Shown piece by piece: positions 7,985-17,800 of a stretch of 64,000 nucleotides of DNA. Where the stretch lies: the NCBI RefSeq assembly GCF_004001045.1, contig NZ_BIMK01000004.1, positions 124,001-188,000 of the forward strand, given 5' to 3'. Below the pieces are notes generated by a model, which saw only the letters and a program-made list of their open reading frames with translations, was not told where the DNA came from and searched no databases. A program made the position numbers and the translations under genes. Numbering within the stretch: position 1 is the stretch's first letter; every line of letters begins with the position of its first letter. This DNA is from Paenibacillus chibensis (GTDB lineage Bacteria; Bacillota; Bacilli; Paenibacillales; Paenibacillaceae).

Positions 7985-9007
7985 ATGAAACAGATGAACG
8001 GAACGGAACGGCGAGCGGCGAGCGGCGAATGGGCTGTTGAAGCGCGCGGGCTCGTCAAAAAGTTTGGGAATAACCGTGCGGTGGATGGCGTGGATTTGAA
8101 CGTGCGTGCAGGCACAATTTACGGTGTGCTCGGTCCAAACGGAGCCGGGAAGACCACCACCATCCGGATGCTGGCGACATTGCTGCGGGCAGACGAAGGG
8201 ACGACGCGCATCTTCGGATACGATGTGGCGAAGGATCCCAATATCGTGCGCCAGCTGATCGGGGTCACCGGTCAATACGCCTCGGTGGATGAGTCGCTCA
8301 GCGCGACCGAAAATTTGGTCATTTTCTCGAGGCTCCTCGGTCTTAGCCGTGCGGAATCGAAGCGTAAAGCAGCAGAGCTGCTGGAGGAATTCAGCTTGAC
8401 GGAAGCGGCGAAACGCCCGCTCAAAAATTTCTCCGGCGGTATGAGACGCCGCCTGGACTTGGCAGCCAGCCTCATCGCCCAGCCGCCGCTGATCTTCCTG
8501 GATGAACCGACGACCGGTCTCGATCCGAGGACGCGCAACCAAATGTGGGATACGATCCGCCGGTTGGTGAAGACCGGGTCAACGGTTGTATTAACGACGC
8601 AGTACCTGCAGGAAGCGGATGAGCTCGCCGACCGGGTCGCCGTGATCGACCGCGGCCGGGTGGTCGCTGAGGGCACCGTCGATGAACTGAAAGCATCCAT
8701 AGGCACTTCATCCTTGCATTTGAGCATCCAAAATACGCAAGACCTTCAAAACGCCCGCCGGACCGTGGAGCGGATACTTCAAGTCCAGTCTGCCGTATCG
8801 CCGGAAGGCGGTAAAATTACGGCTCCGATGGCGGATGCCGACAAGGTGACCGATCTATTGATCGCCCTGCGCGAAGCGGGAATTCCACTGGCGGAGATGA
8901 GCGTCCAGAAGCCGACTCTGGATGAGGTCTTCCTGACCATCACCGGTCATGGGGTCCAAGAGGACGAAGCAGAGACGTCCCAAAAGGCAGAGGAGGTAGG
9001 AGCATGA
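7985..9007 (+). CDS. ABC exporter ATP-binding protein (DrrA-like)
   Basis: A 340-residue ATPase of the daunorubicin-resistance DrrA family. Walker A is GPNGAGKTTT, the signature is FSGGMRRRLD, and Walker B with the catalytic Glu is LIFLDEPTTGLDP; the switch position reads LTTQYLQEAD, where Gln replaces His as is common in DrrA proteins. The C-terminal ~90 residues are the extra regulatory domain of this family. ATG 7985 follows GAGGGAGGG; an upstream in-frame ATG at 7931 lacks a ribosome site. It overlaps the permease gene by four bases (ATGA), so the two are translationally coupled. Drives export of a hydrophobic drug or lipid; the substrate is unknown. Confidence 0.92.
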   Translation: MKQMNGTERRAASGEWAVEARGLVKKFGNNRAVDGVDLNVRAGTIYGVLGPNGAGKTTTIRMLATLLRADEGTTRIFGYDVAKDPNIVRQLIGVTGQYASVDESLSATENLVIFSRLLGLSRAESKRKAAELLEEFSLTEAAKRPLKNFSGGMRRRLDLAASLIAQPPLIFLDEPTTGLDPRTRNQMWDTIRRLVKTGSTVVLTTQYLQEADELADRVAVIDRGRVVAEGTVDELKASIGTSSLHLSIQNTQDLQNARRTVERILQVQSAVSPEGGKITAPMADADKVTDLLIALREAGIPLAEMSVQKPTLDEVFLTITGHGVQEDEAETSQKAEEVGA

Positions 9008-9819
9008 ACAACCAGTCCATGAATCCGATCGCAGGTCGTCAGCTGCGCAGCAAAACGAGCCTCCGCCAATCGATCCGGCATTCGTTAACGATGGCTTATC
9101 GCGGCCTGTTGAAAATTCGGCGCACACCCGAGCAGCTGTTCGATGTCACGCTTCAGCCGATTATTTTCACCTTAATGTTCACGTATATTTTCGGAGGAGC
9201 CATCTCTGGAGACGTGCAGAGCTATCTGCCCATCATCATTCCGGGCATTCTCGTGCAGACCGTTATTACGACCTCCGTTGTCACCGGCGTTCAGCTCCGA
9301 GAGGACATGGATAAGGGGGTATTCGACCGATTCAAATCGCTGCCGATCGCAAGGATCGCTCCGCTCGCCGGGGCTCTGCTCGCCGATACCATCCGGTACA
9401 CGATTGCGACGGTGCTTACCTTCTCCATGGGTTATGTCATGGGTTACCGTCCGGAGGGTGGTCTGGGCTACGTCGCCCTCGCCGCGCTGATCGTCATCGT
9501 GTGCTCCTGGGCCATCAGCTGGATCTTTGCCTTCTTTGGGGTCATTGCCCGTACGGCTTCCAGCGTCCAGGGAATTTCGATGATCGTGTTGTTCCCGCTG
9601 ACGTTCCTCTCCAACGCCTTCGTGCCTGCGGATACGCTGCCGAACTGGCTGCAGTGGTTCTCGAAGATCAACCCGATCTCCCATCTTGTGACCGCGGTCA
9701 GAGATCTGACCAACTCCGGCACTGCCGGCTGGGATTTGGGCATCTCGCTGATCGGAGCGGCCGTCATTGTAGCGATCTTTGCCCCGATTACAGTACGTGC
9801 GTATATGAGACGGACTTAA
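9004..9819 (+). CDS. ABC-2 type exporter permease (DrrB-like)
   Basis: A 271-residue membrane permease with six predicted helices: a cytoplasmic N-terminal segment, FDVTLQPIIFTLMFTYIFGG, then hydrophobic stretches including ISMIVLFPLTFLSNAFVP, the conserved late-loop motif of ABC-2 permeases, followed by LPNWLQWFSKINPISH. Partner of the overlapping DrrA-like ATPase; together they form a two-gene drug or lipid exporter. No resistance regulator is adjacent. A terminator follows the stop by a few bases. Confidence 0.92.
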   Translation: MNNQSMNPIAGRQLRSKTSLRQSIRHSLTMAYRGLLKIRRTPEQLFDVTLQPIIFTLMFTYIFGGAISGDVQSYLPIIIPGILVQTVITTSVVTGVQLREDMDKGVFDRFKSLPIARIAPLAGALLADTIRYTIATVLTFSMGYVMGYRPEGGLGYVALAALIVIVCSWAISWIFAFFGVIARTASSVQGISMIVLFPLTFLSNAFVPADTLPNWLQWFSKINPISHLVTAVRDLTNSGTAGWDLGISLIGAAVIVAIFAPITVRAYMRRT

Positions 9820-9823
9820 TACC

Positions 9824-9863
9824 AAAAAGCAGCTCTGCCAAATTCCAGGCAGGCTGCTTTTTT
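9824..9863. terminator. Terminator after the ABC exporter
   Basis: AAAAAGCAGC and GCTGCTTTTTT form the main stem with a secondary CTGCC/GGCAG pair inside; the T-run lies on the plus strand. The A-run on the 5' side may also let it act for the convergent kinase gene. Confidence 0.85.
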
Positions 9864-9945
9864 AGTTCACCATAGGATACGTATTCTGTTGCCCTGATCT
9901 GTGCTTTCAAACGGAGAGCAGCATAACGGATTCATACCGATAGAT

Positions 9946-12900
9946 TCAGGGTTGATGCTTCACGATCGTGAAGGAAACCCTGGTGCCCGAACCGCGTACG
10001 CTTTCGATCCTTAATTCGCTGCCGCAAAATTGCTTTAATCGGCGATGCGTGTTGATCAGCCCGGTTCCGGAGCGGATGCCCGGTGTTGTGTTCAGAATCT
10101 GCCGGACCTTTTCTTCGTCCATTCCCACGCCGTTATCGGACACGCATATCTCGACAGAGCGTCCAAGATCGGCAATGCGGATGCGGACCTCTCCGCCCTC
10201 GCCCCGCTTTAAGATGCCATGGCTGACGGCATTCTCCACCAGCGGCTGAATGGTTAAGGGCGGGATGCGGATATTCACACCCTCGTCGACTTCCCATACC
10301 ATGCGAATCCGGTCCTCAAAGCGCTCCTTCTGGATAAACAGGTAGGAACGAATAAGGTTCAGCTCATGCTCCAGCGGTACCGACCGCTCGAAATGGTCAA
10401 AATCGATGCCCAGCCGGAAATAATTGGTCAATTCCTCGATGAGATCGTCCATTTTGTCCGGATTAACTCGGCTGAGCGCCGATACGGCATTGAACGTATT
10501 GATCAGAAAATGCGGCTTGATCTGGGATTGAAGCAGTGCAGCTTCCATGCGCAGCCGCTCGTTTACCGATTGCTTCAGGTTCGTTAATGATCGGACTCTG
10601 GCTTTCAGCTCTGTCGCATTCACCGGCTTGGTTACGTAGTCATTGGCGCCGGAACGGAATCCAGCTTCAATATCCTTGTCCAGGTGATATGCCGTCAAGA
10701 GAAGGACAGGGAGCTCCGCGAGGGAGTAACGCTCGCGAATAAGCCGGGTCAGTTCGTATCCGGACATGCCCGGCATCGCCACATCGGTGACGATCAGATC
10801 AAAGCCGCCATATTCCAGCTGTTTAAGGGCTTCCATTCCGCTGGTCGCCGTGAATACGTCATAATCCTCATTGGCAAAAATCGTCCTCAGCACGTTCAAA
10901 TTGACGGGATCGTCATCGACCGCAAGCAGACGAATCTGGTCGTACGATGCATGAGATATCGTTTCTCCATAGGAAGGCATCAGAACGTCGGGAGCTTCGC
11001 TGCCTTCCGCTCTCGCAACGGCCGTCTCGGCCGATGTTTCGGCCGGCACATCAGCATTCCCATCCGCGGCAAGCCGCAGTGTAAAGGAGAATACAGAGCC
11101 CTCACTCGGTTTGGAGCGAACTATAAGCGTGCCGCCATGCATTTCTATGAGTTGTTTACAGATGCTCAGACCGAGCCCGAATCCGCCCCTGAACGAAGAA
11201 CAGGCCGAAGAGCCCTGCGCGTAGGGTTCGAAGATGTGCTCCTGCAGGTCCTCGTCTATCCCGATCCCCGTGTCTGCTACGGAAAGGTTCGCCAAGCCGT
11301 CCTGAATTTCCGCCTGTACCGTCACCTCGCCTGCGTTGGAGTATTTAATGGCATTATGCAGCAAGTTGAACAGAATTTGATTCAGCCGATTCTCGTCGGC
11401 CTCAACCGGAGGGAAACCTTCCGGAATCCGGTTGACCAGTTGAATCGGTTTGCCTTCCGTCATATAGCGAAGCATATCGATGACGCTGGAAGCGGCGCCA
11501 TGCAAAGATACGCGTTCCAGGTTCAACCGGACCCGGTTTTCCTTGAGCCGGGCCATATCCAGCAGATCATTCAGCATATAGGACATTCTTCGTCCAACTT
11601 GGATCAGGAGCTGCAGCTCCCGGGAGCTTTTCACTCCGGGTTGAGCTTGTTCCCGATCCGAGAGCGATTGCGAGATGTTAATCATGCCATGCAGCGGATT
11701 GCGCAGCTCATGGGCGACGGTGGACAGGAAATCATCCTTTTGTCTGTCCGCCAGCCGAAGCGATTCCGTAAGCTGACGGGACTCCCAGGATAGTCGGAAG
11801 AAGCGTCTGAACCAATACACCGAAAAGCAAATCATCGCTATGATGAGGTCGAACGGATAAGAGATCATATCGATATGAACCACGTTGATCATGATCAACC
11901 AGATCAGACTGCTGATGGCTGCGATTGCAGCCAGGAGCAGGAACAGGTTGTTTACATCCAGGCTGGCCGTCATGCGGAACATCGCAACAATGGTAAACAG
12001 GCATGGAATGAACATGAGCGCGAGGTATACCGGTTGCCAAGCAAGCACAGATGATAAAGGCAGGAGCAAAACCGATAGAACCGCCAACATGGATAACAGC
12101 TCATAGGCCAGTGATTTCCACCCCCGCAGCATGAAGGGAAGCCTGTTCTTGATCAACTGATGCAGAAAGTACCCTCCGGCCAGCATGGCGATGTAAACGG
12201 ACTTTAAGCTCCATACGAAGGAGAATGGAATCCAGGCATACAGCAGCCGTTCTCCATCCATCAGCGTTGCGAGTATCACGCAAACAATCATCAGGGAATA
12301 AAAGATCAGCCGTTTATCCCGGTCTCCGACCAGATATACGAGGAGTCCGTATACAACATGAATCGCATAGACTACGCAGGCGATCCAAACCATATTTTCG
12401 GAGAAACGCATGTCTTTACTCAGGATATTCTCCAGCCCGAAGGAAATGGACCGGTCGATGCCGCCATCCCGGGAGTCGTCAAAATTGGAAACCTGAATTA
12501 CGAGATCGATTTCGTTTGTATCGCCGGGCGTAAAGGTCACCGTATAGGGTACGTTAAGCGGTTTGTACTGCTCCTTGCTGATGCCCGGCTGGCCGGAGTG
12601 ACCGAGAAGCTGCCCGTTGACATATAGCTCGGATGCACTGCGGATGCTCGGAATGTGGATGCCATAGGATTTCCCTTTACCGGGATCGACCAGAATTCTC
12701 AAGCGGTAAGTACCGAAACCATATTTGTCGCTGCTATATCGTCCATCGCCTAGGGTCCAGCTCCCCGGGACCTGAATCGTTTGACTCGGAGCGGCAGGGC
12801 CGGACGAAGCTGCATTCGGAAACAGAAGCACGCCGGGATCGAACTCCCATTCGCCGCTAAGGTGAAGGGAACGCTCCGAGATCGGGCTCCAGCCGCGCAG

Positions 12901-13047
12901 GTCCAATACGCCTCGAACGGCTACCGGGCTGTGGGTAGTGGAATGATACTGCAGCCACAACAAACGGAAGCCGGTCAAAACGGTCAAAAAAACGGTTGCT
13001 ATGATCCATATTTTTTTTGTCGCCATCATACTTGTACTTTTCGACAT
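9946..13047 (-). CDS. Hybrid sensor kinase with HisKA and LytS-type kinase modules
   Basis: A 1033-residue membrane sensor. Order: TM near residues 12-30; an extracellular beta-rich region (~45-210, with GEWEFDP and FGTYRLRI) like the DISM sensor domains; about seven TMs (~220-415); HisKA with phosphoacceptor His near 446 in AHELRNPLHG; HATPase with NLLHNAIKYSN and GGFGLGLSI; a receiver domain (~705-820) with Asp near 755 in TDVAMPGM and the KP pair; then a second, LytS-type kinase module (IKPHFLINTFNAVSALS, His near 846) and a second ATPase with LVENAVSHG. The start MSKS is shared with the paralogue at 29802. AAAGGA lies upstream. Two complete kinase cores flank one receiver, so phosphate flow could be internal or to an unlinked regulator. 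Ligand unknown. Confidence 0.88.
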   Translation of the reverse strand: MSKSTSMMATKKIWIIATVFLTVLTGFRLLWLQYHSTTHSPVAVRGVLDLRGWSPISERSLHLSGEWEFDPGVLLFPNAASSGPAAPSQTIQVPGSWTLGDGRYSSDKYGFGTYRLRILVDPGKGKSYGIHIPSIRSASELYVNGQLLGHSGQPGISKEQYKPLNVPYTVTFTPGDTNEIDLVIQVSNFDDSRDGGIDRSISFGLENILSKDMRFSENMVWIACVVYAIHVVYGLLVYLVGDRDKRLIFYSLMIVCVILATLMDGERLLYAWIPFSFVWSLKSVYIAMLAGGYFLHQLIKNRLPFMLRGWKSLAYELLSMLAVLSVLLLPLSSVLAWQPVYLALMFIPCLFTIVAMFRMTASLDVNNLFLLLAAIAAISSLIWLIMINVVHIDMISYPFDLIIAMICFSVYWFRRFFRLSWESRQLTESLRLADRQKDDFLSTVAHELRNPLHGMINISQSLSDREQAQPGVKSSRELQLLIQVGRRMSYMLNDLLDMARLKENRVRLNLERVSLHGAASSVIDMLRYMTEGKPIQLVNRIPEGFPPVEADENRLNQILFNLLHNAIKYSNAGEVTVQAEIQDGLANLSVADTGIGIDEDLQEHIFEPYAQGSSACSSFRGGFGLGLSICKQLIEMHGGTLIVRSKPSEGSVFSFTLRLAADGNADVPAETSAETAVARAEGSEAPDVLMPSYGETISHASYDQIRLLAVDDDPVNLNVLRTIFANEDYDVFTATSGMEALKQLEYGGFDLIVTDVAMPGMSGYELTRLIRERYSLAELPVLLLTAYHLDKDIEAGFRSGANDYVTKPVNATELKARVRSLTNLKQSVNERLRMEAALLQSQIKPHFLINTFNAVSALSRVNPDKMDDLIEELTNYFRLGIDFDHFERSVPLEHELNLIRSYLFIQKERFEDRIRMVWEVDEGVNIRIPPLTIQPLVENAVSHGILKRGEGGEVRIRIADLGRSVEICVSDNGVGMDEEKVRQILNTTPGIRSGTGLINTHRRLKQFCGSELRIESVRGSGTRVSFTIVKHQP

Positions 13048-13095
13048 TATTTGTCTTATTCCTTTGAAAAGATCGGGTGATTACGCAAGAGCGAA

Positions 13096-13107
13096 TGTCA
13101 TATGACA
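13096..13107. promoter_or_regulatory. Palindrome upstream of the hybrid kinase
   Basis: TGTCATATGACA is a perfect 12-bp palindrome in the 101-bp gap between the GGDEF gene and the hybrid kinase, about 49 bp before the kinase start; a related TTGTCATGTC follows on the minus strand. Possible operator; no binder can be named. Confidence 0.3.
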
Positions 13108-13148
13108 AAGACATGACAACACTCACTATCGGCGCAAGCACGTTATGA

Positions 13149-14681
13149 TTATGATAGAACTACATCCTTTCCTCTCCGGCTTCTCTTCATCTCGTACATG
13201 GCATGATCGGCAATGTTGATCAGGGCTTGTCCATCCTGGCCTTCTACCGGATAACGGCTTACGCCGATGCTCATTCCAACGGGATTTGCGCCAAACTTAA
13301 GCATGTACCGGGACAGGCTGAGCTGCATTTGATCTAGCAGATGCAGAATCTCTGCTTCTGACGGTGAATGGGGAAGGTACATGACGAACTCGTCCCCGCC
13401 CATTCTGGCAGCCATTCCGTCTGGAGACGCGGCCTCCTTGATAATTCGGGCTGCCTCCTGGAGCGCTTCATCGCCGGCGAGATGTCCGAGATGATCATTC
13501 AGCCATTTGATGTTGTCCAAATCAATCAGGAAAAGGGCAAGCGTCTCTTGGCAGCGCTCCGCTTCCTGCAAAGCCTCATCCAATTTCTCATGAAAGTACC
13601 GGCGGTTTGGCAGACGGGTGAGTGGATCGTGAAATGCTAAAAAACGAATTTCTTCCTGGTACTGCGTTTGCACCGTGATGTCCCGAAGAATCAAAAGCAC
13701 ATGCTGCTCGTTATCAACCCACACATAGTCGGCATCGACAAGCAGGATAAACCGCTGATTCTGCAGGTTGATCTCTGTCTCGTAATGGTGGATCTCCTGC
13801 TTAGCCTGGATATGAGCTTTTACTCCAGGATCGAACAAGTCGAAAAACGAGACGGAGCGGATGGAACCCGTTCCCAGCAATTCGATGGCTCCGGGATTGG
13901 CGTCCTTCACTTTGCCGTTCAGACCGGCGAGAACGATCGGATCCGGGTTCATGTGAAACAGCTTCTCATATCGTTTGTCGAGCAGATTGAGGAAATCATG
14001 TTTCCTCATCGTATGGCGCAAAAAATAGCACCAGATCATACCGCTGTACAAATAGGGATAGGGCGGCAGACTGTCGCCATAATTGATATAGCCAAAGAGG
14101 GTATGCCAAACCACGGCGGCGATGATTCCGATGATTAACAGATTGTAGATGGATTGTTGTTCTGACGTATCGGCCTTTGTCTTGGCGAAGATCAAGAGGA
14201 GCATGATCAAGAGGTCCAGAGCCACGCTTGCGGTCATGGCGATGTAGTACCCTGCATTATAAACCGGCAGCTTCCACATGCCGATCTGGGTAAATTGCTG
14301 GGCGGAAATCATGTCGGCGCCTGTCGCCAGATTCATGACGACGAAGAGGAGCGGCAGGTAGAAAACATAAGGGTATATCATCCGCGGCATCTTGGCGTCC
14401 AGGCGCGTAAATTTCACGAGAAAATGAAAGCAAATTCCCGGAATCACGATGCCGACGCTGCTGAGCCACACCGAGGACAGCCGGGGGCTGTACTCCAGCG
14501 GAATCTGGTTTCTCACATACTCCTCCGCGAATAGCAGCAGATAGCATAAGCAGATGAGACTCAGGAGAATATGCTCGGTTCTTCTCTTATTGCGAAGCAA
14601 TACGTCGGTTGCCATATAAGTAAAGAAAAGAATGGGCAGCCCGTGTGTGAATAAAAGGATCAGGGCATCCTTCATATTCAT
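13149..14681 (-). CDS. 7TM-PAS-GGDEF diguanylate cyclase
   Basis: A 510-residue membrane protein. The N-terminal ~225 residues contain seven hydrophobic segments like the 7TM sensor module found before histidine kinases and cyclases. A PAS-like domain follows (~235-340: NPDPIVLAGLNGKVKDANPGAIELLG), then a GGDEF domain with DPLTRLPNRRYFHEKL and the active site GGDEF at about 428-432. The product would be cyclic di-GMP from two GTP. The inhibitory RxxD motif five residues before GGDEF is absent (SPDG there), so product inhibition through that site is unlikely. Start ATG 14681 has GGTGA upstream. It precedes the hybrid kinase in the same direction and may be co-transcribed. Confidence 0.9.
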   Translation of the reverse strand: MNMKDALILLFTHGLPILFFTYMATDVLLRNKRRTEHILLSLICLCYLLLFAEEYVRNQIPLEYSPRLSSVWLSSVGIVIPGICFHFLVKFTRLDAKMPRMIYPYVFYLPLLFVVMNLATGADMISAQQFTQIGMWKLPVYNAGYYIAMTASVALDLLIMLLLIFAKTKADTSEQQSIYNLLIIGIIAAVVWHTLFGYINYGDSLPPYPYLYSGMIWCYFLRHTMRKHDFLNLLDKRYEKLFHMNPDPIVLAGLNGKVKDANPGAIELLGTGSIRSVSFFDLFDPGVKAHIQAKQEIHHYETEINLQNQRFILLVDADYVWVDNEQHVLLILRDITVQTQYQEEIRFLAFHDPLTRLPNRRYFHEKLDEALQEAERCQETLALFLIDLDNIKWLNDHLGHLAGDEALQEAARIIKEAASPDGMAARMGGDEFVMYLPHSPSEAEILHLLDQMQLSLSRYMLKFGANPVGMSIGVSRYPVEGQDGQALINIADHAMYEMKRSRRGKDVVLS

Positions 14682-14824
14682 GTCATCACCATAGCTTTCT
14701 ATGAATTATGTAATAGGACACAAGCTCATATGATGTTATTCTAACCTATTTTGAAAGAGCTGTGTTTAACGAATATACAAGGTTTGATATGATGGAATGA
14801 ATACATAAATGGGGGCGGAAGGTC

Positions 14825-17800
14825 ATGCTGGGCCAGGCGGGATACCAGGTCATCGAAGAACTCGGAAGGAACGAAGAGGTCTGCTTATATCGTGTTGCGC
14901 GAATGGAAGACGGTTTGAGAATGATCGCCAAGACGACCGGGGACTCGTACGCCGGTAAGGATAGAATCGCTTCCTTTCAGCGCGAGTATGAACAGATCCA
15001 GAAGCTGCGAGGACAGGCTGTGCTGGAACCGCTTCGGATGGACATCATAGATCACAAGCCCGTGATACTATTTCGCGATTTTCAGGGGATGACCCTGCAG
15101 CAGCTGATGACATCGGGACGGCATGCGTTAAAGCTTGAGGCACTGCTTGAAGTCGCGGTTGCTGTCCTGGACTTGATCCGTCAAATCCATCAAGAGCATG
15201 TGCTGCTGAATGAGATTACCCCAATGCATCTGCTGGTCAGCCATAGTCTTTCGGAAGTGCGGATGGTTTATATGGAAGCCTTCAGTACCAAAGAGGACGG
15301 AGCCTATAAGGAGGGACTGACACGCACCCCATCAGGCAAACCGGACTCCGTGCTTCCTTATCTATCTCCGGAACGGACGGGAAGGACAGGTATGGCAGCG
15401 AGCCAACGTTCCGATTTATACACCATAGGGGTCATTCTCTATGAATGGTTCGCCGGCATGCATCCGTTTGAGTCTCACAACGCGCTGGATTGGGTGCATC
15501 ATCACTTAGCCGCGACGCCAGCTCCAATCCATACGGTCAATCGATCCATCCCCCGGATGATTTCCGAGATTGTTCATAAATGCATGGAGAAAATGCCTGA
15601 GGCCAGGTATGCAAGCGCATATGGCGTGAAATCCGATTTGGAAGAATGTCTTGTCCAACTCAAAGTGACCGGAAGAGTGCAGCCCTTTCCGCTTGCGGGC
15701 CGCGATGTTTCCGAGACCTGGATCATGCCGGAGGACTTATTCGGCAGACACATGGAGCAGCAGGTCCTGATCCGGAACATGAACAAGGTTCTTGCGGGGG
15801 CGGTGGAGGCCGTGTGGGTCAGCGGAGAAGCCGGAATCGGCAAAACCGCCTTAGTCGTCGAAACGCTGCGCAGAGAAGTGCCTGCGGAGGCTATTCTCGT
15901 TGTGGTACGCGCCGCGCCTGGACGACCTCATGCACTATGGGTGCAGGTAATCGAGCAGTTGGTCTCGCTCCTGCTCACATCCAATCAGCTTGAAATGGAA
16001 GTATGGAGATTAAGAGTTATGGATGCGCTCCAAGGATATGGCGGTCAGCTGCTTATCGATTTGGTTCCGCGTCTCCGGTTGCTGGCGGGTGAAGACGCGG
16101 CTTTGGATGCCGTTGATGAGAGAGAGATGCCGCGGGCCGAGGCCCATGCGGCGTTGCACCTTGCCATGGATCGGTTTTTCAGGCAGTTTTTTGCGAATGA
16201 ACAGCCGCTGATTATATGTTTGGATGATTTGCAATGGGCCGATGAAGCCTCCTTTCGGTATTTAAGCCATCTGCTGATTGCGAAGGAAGCCAGATATTTG
16301 ATGATTGCTGGCGTTTATCGGGATCATGAGGTGCCGGCACAGCATCCGTTGAGACGATTGATAAGCCTGCTGCGAGATCGGCACATGCGCACCGAGATGG
16401 AGCAGATTCATCTGGCCAGATACGACCATGCCGACATGCTGCAGATGCTCCGGCCTATGATACAGGATACGTCTGCGCGAGCGAAATCCTTCATTGACGT
16501 GCTGCTGCATAAGACGGAAGGAAACCCGCTGTTTCTCAAACAGTTTTTGCAGGAGCTGCTGGAGGTAAAGCTTATTTATTTTGATGAAGGGAGCCGGACG
16601 TGGCAGTGGGATTTGGGCCCGATTGCCGAGTGGACTATCTCTGATCAAGCGGCAGCGACGTTAGCGGACCGGATGCAGGATATGCCGGATCAGCCCCTGC
16701 GCATTCTCTCGCAAGCCTCCATGCTGGGTAAGCGCTTCGATCTGGAGGCTCTTTCGGCCATTACGGGACTTAGCGAAGAGGAATGCCGGAGTTGGGCCCG
16801 GCATGTCGTTGACATGCGGCTGCTTGAGCCTGTGCCGGGATCGGGAGAACGCTATATTTTTCAGCATGATCGCATCCGGCAGTTGTTGAAGGGGCTGCTC
16901 TCCAATGAAGAACGGTTGGAGCTGCATCTGCATATCGGCTGGATGCTGAATCACCGGATGAGATCGGGTGGGGAGGCTGGTATTTTTGAAGTGCTTGAGC
17001 ATTTAAACCCCGCATCGGATGCGGTCGTTTCCCAGGGTAAAGGGCTAGAGCTCGCCCGGCTGAATCTGGATGCGGGTCTGAAGGCCAAACGAACCGAATC
17101 GTATGAAGCAGCGCAGGATTATTTGCGGCGGGCCACCGAACTTCTGCAAGCTGATTGTTGGGAGTCCGGTTACGATTTAACCTATCAAGTCTATCAAGAA
17201 AGAGCCGAAATCGAATTTTTATGCGACCACCTCGATGATGCCTATGATTTATACACCCTGCTGCTGGAAAAAGCCTCTGCCGATATGGATCGGGCGAAAA
17301 TAGGCATTATGCTGGTTCGGCTCGAGCTGAACCGGGATCATTATGAAGAAGTGCGGACTTTGGGATTGCAGTGTTTGGAGTGGCTCGGCATGACTTTCGA
17401 TTTAAAACCAGGCTCGCCGCAGCTGCTGTTGCAGTGGCTCAAAATCCAACGGCAGCTCCGCAAGCATCCCGTCGACTCCTTTGCAAAGCTTCCGCCCATG
17501 ACGGATGAGCGGCATAAACTGGCGATGTCCGTGCTCGTCTATATCGCGAATGCCTCATTCACCCTGAACGAGAACGGCTGGGTGTCGGCGGTATTCATGA
17601 TGCTTCAGATAACGTTAAGCGAAGGAATGACGCCGGAAGCCTCGATTGGCTGCGCAGGCTATGCCATTTTGCTGAATTACCAATTCCAGCGATACGAAGA
17701 GGCTTACCGGTGGGGGAGGCTGGCATGCCGGATATCGAAGCCCGACCCCAGGCTGTATGCGCAGGCATGTAATTCATTTTCCCTTTGCTACCATAGCTGG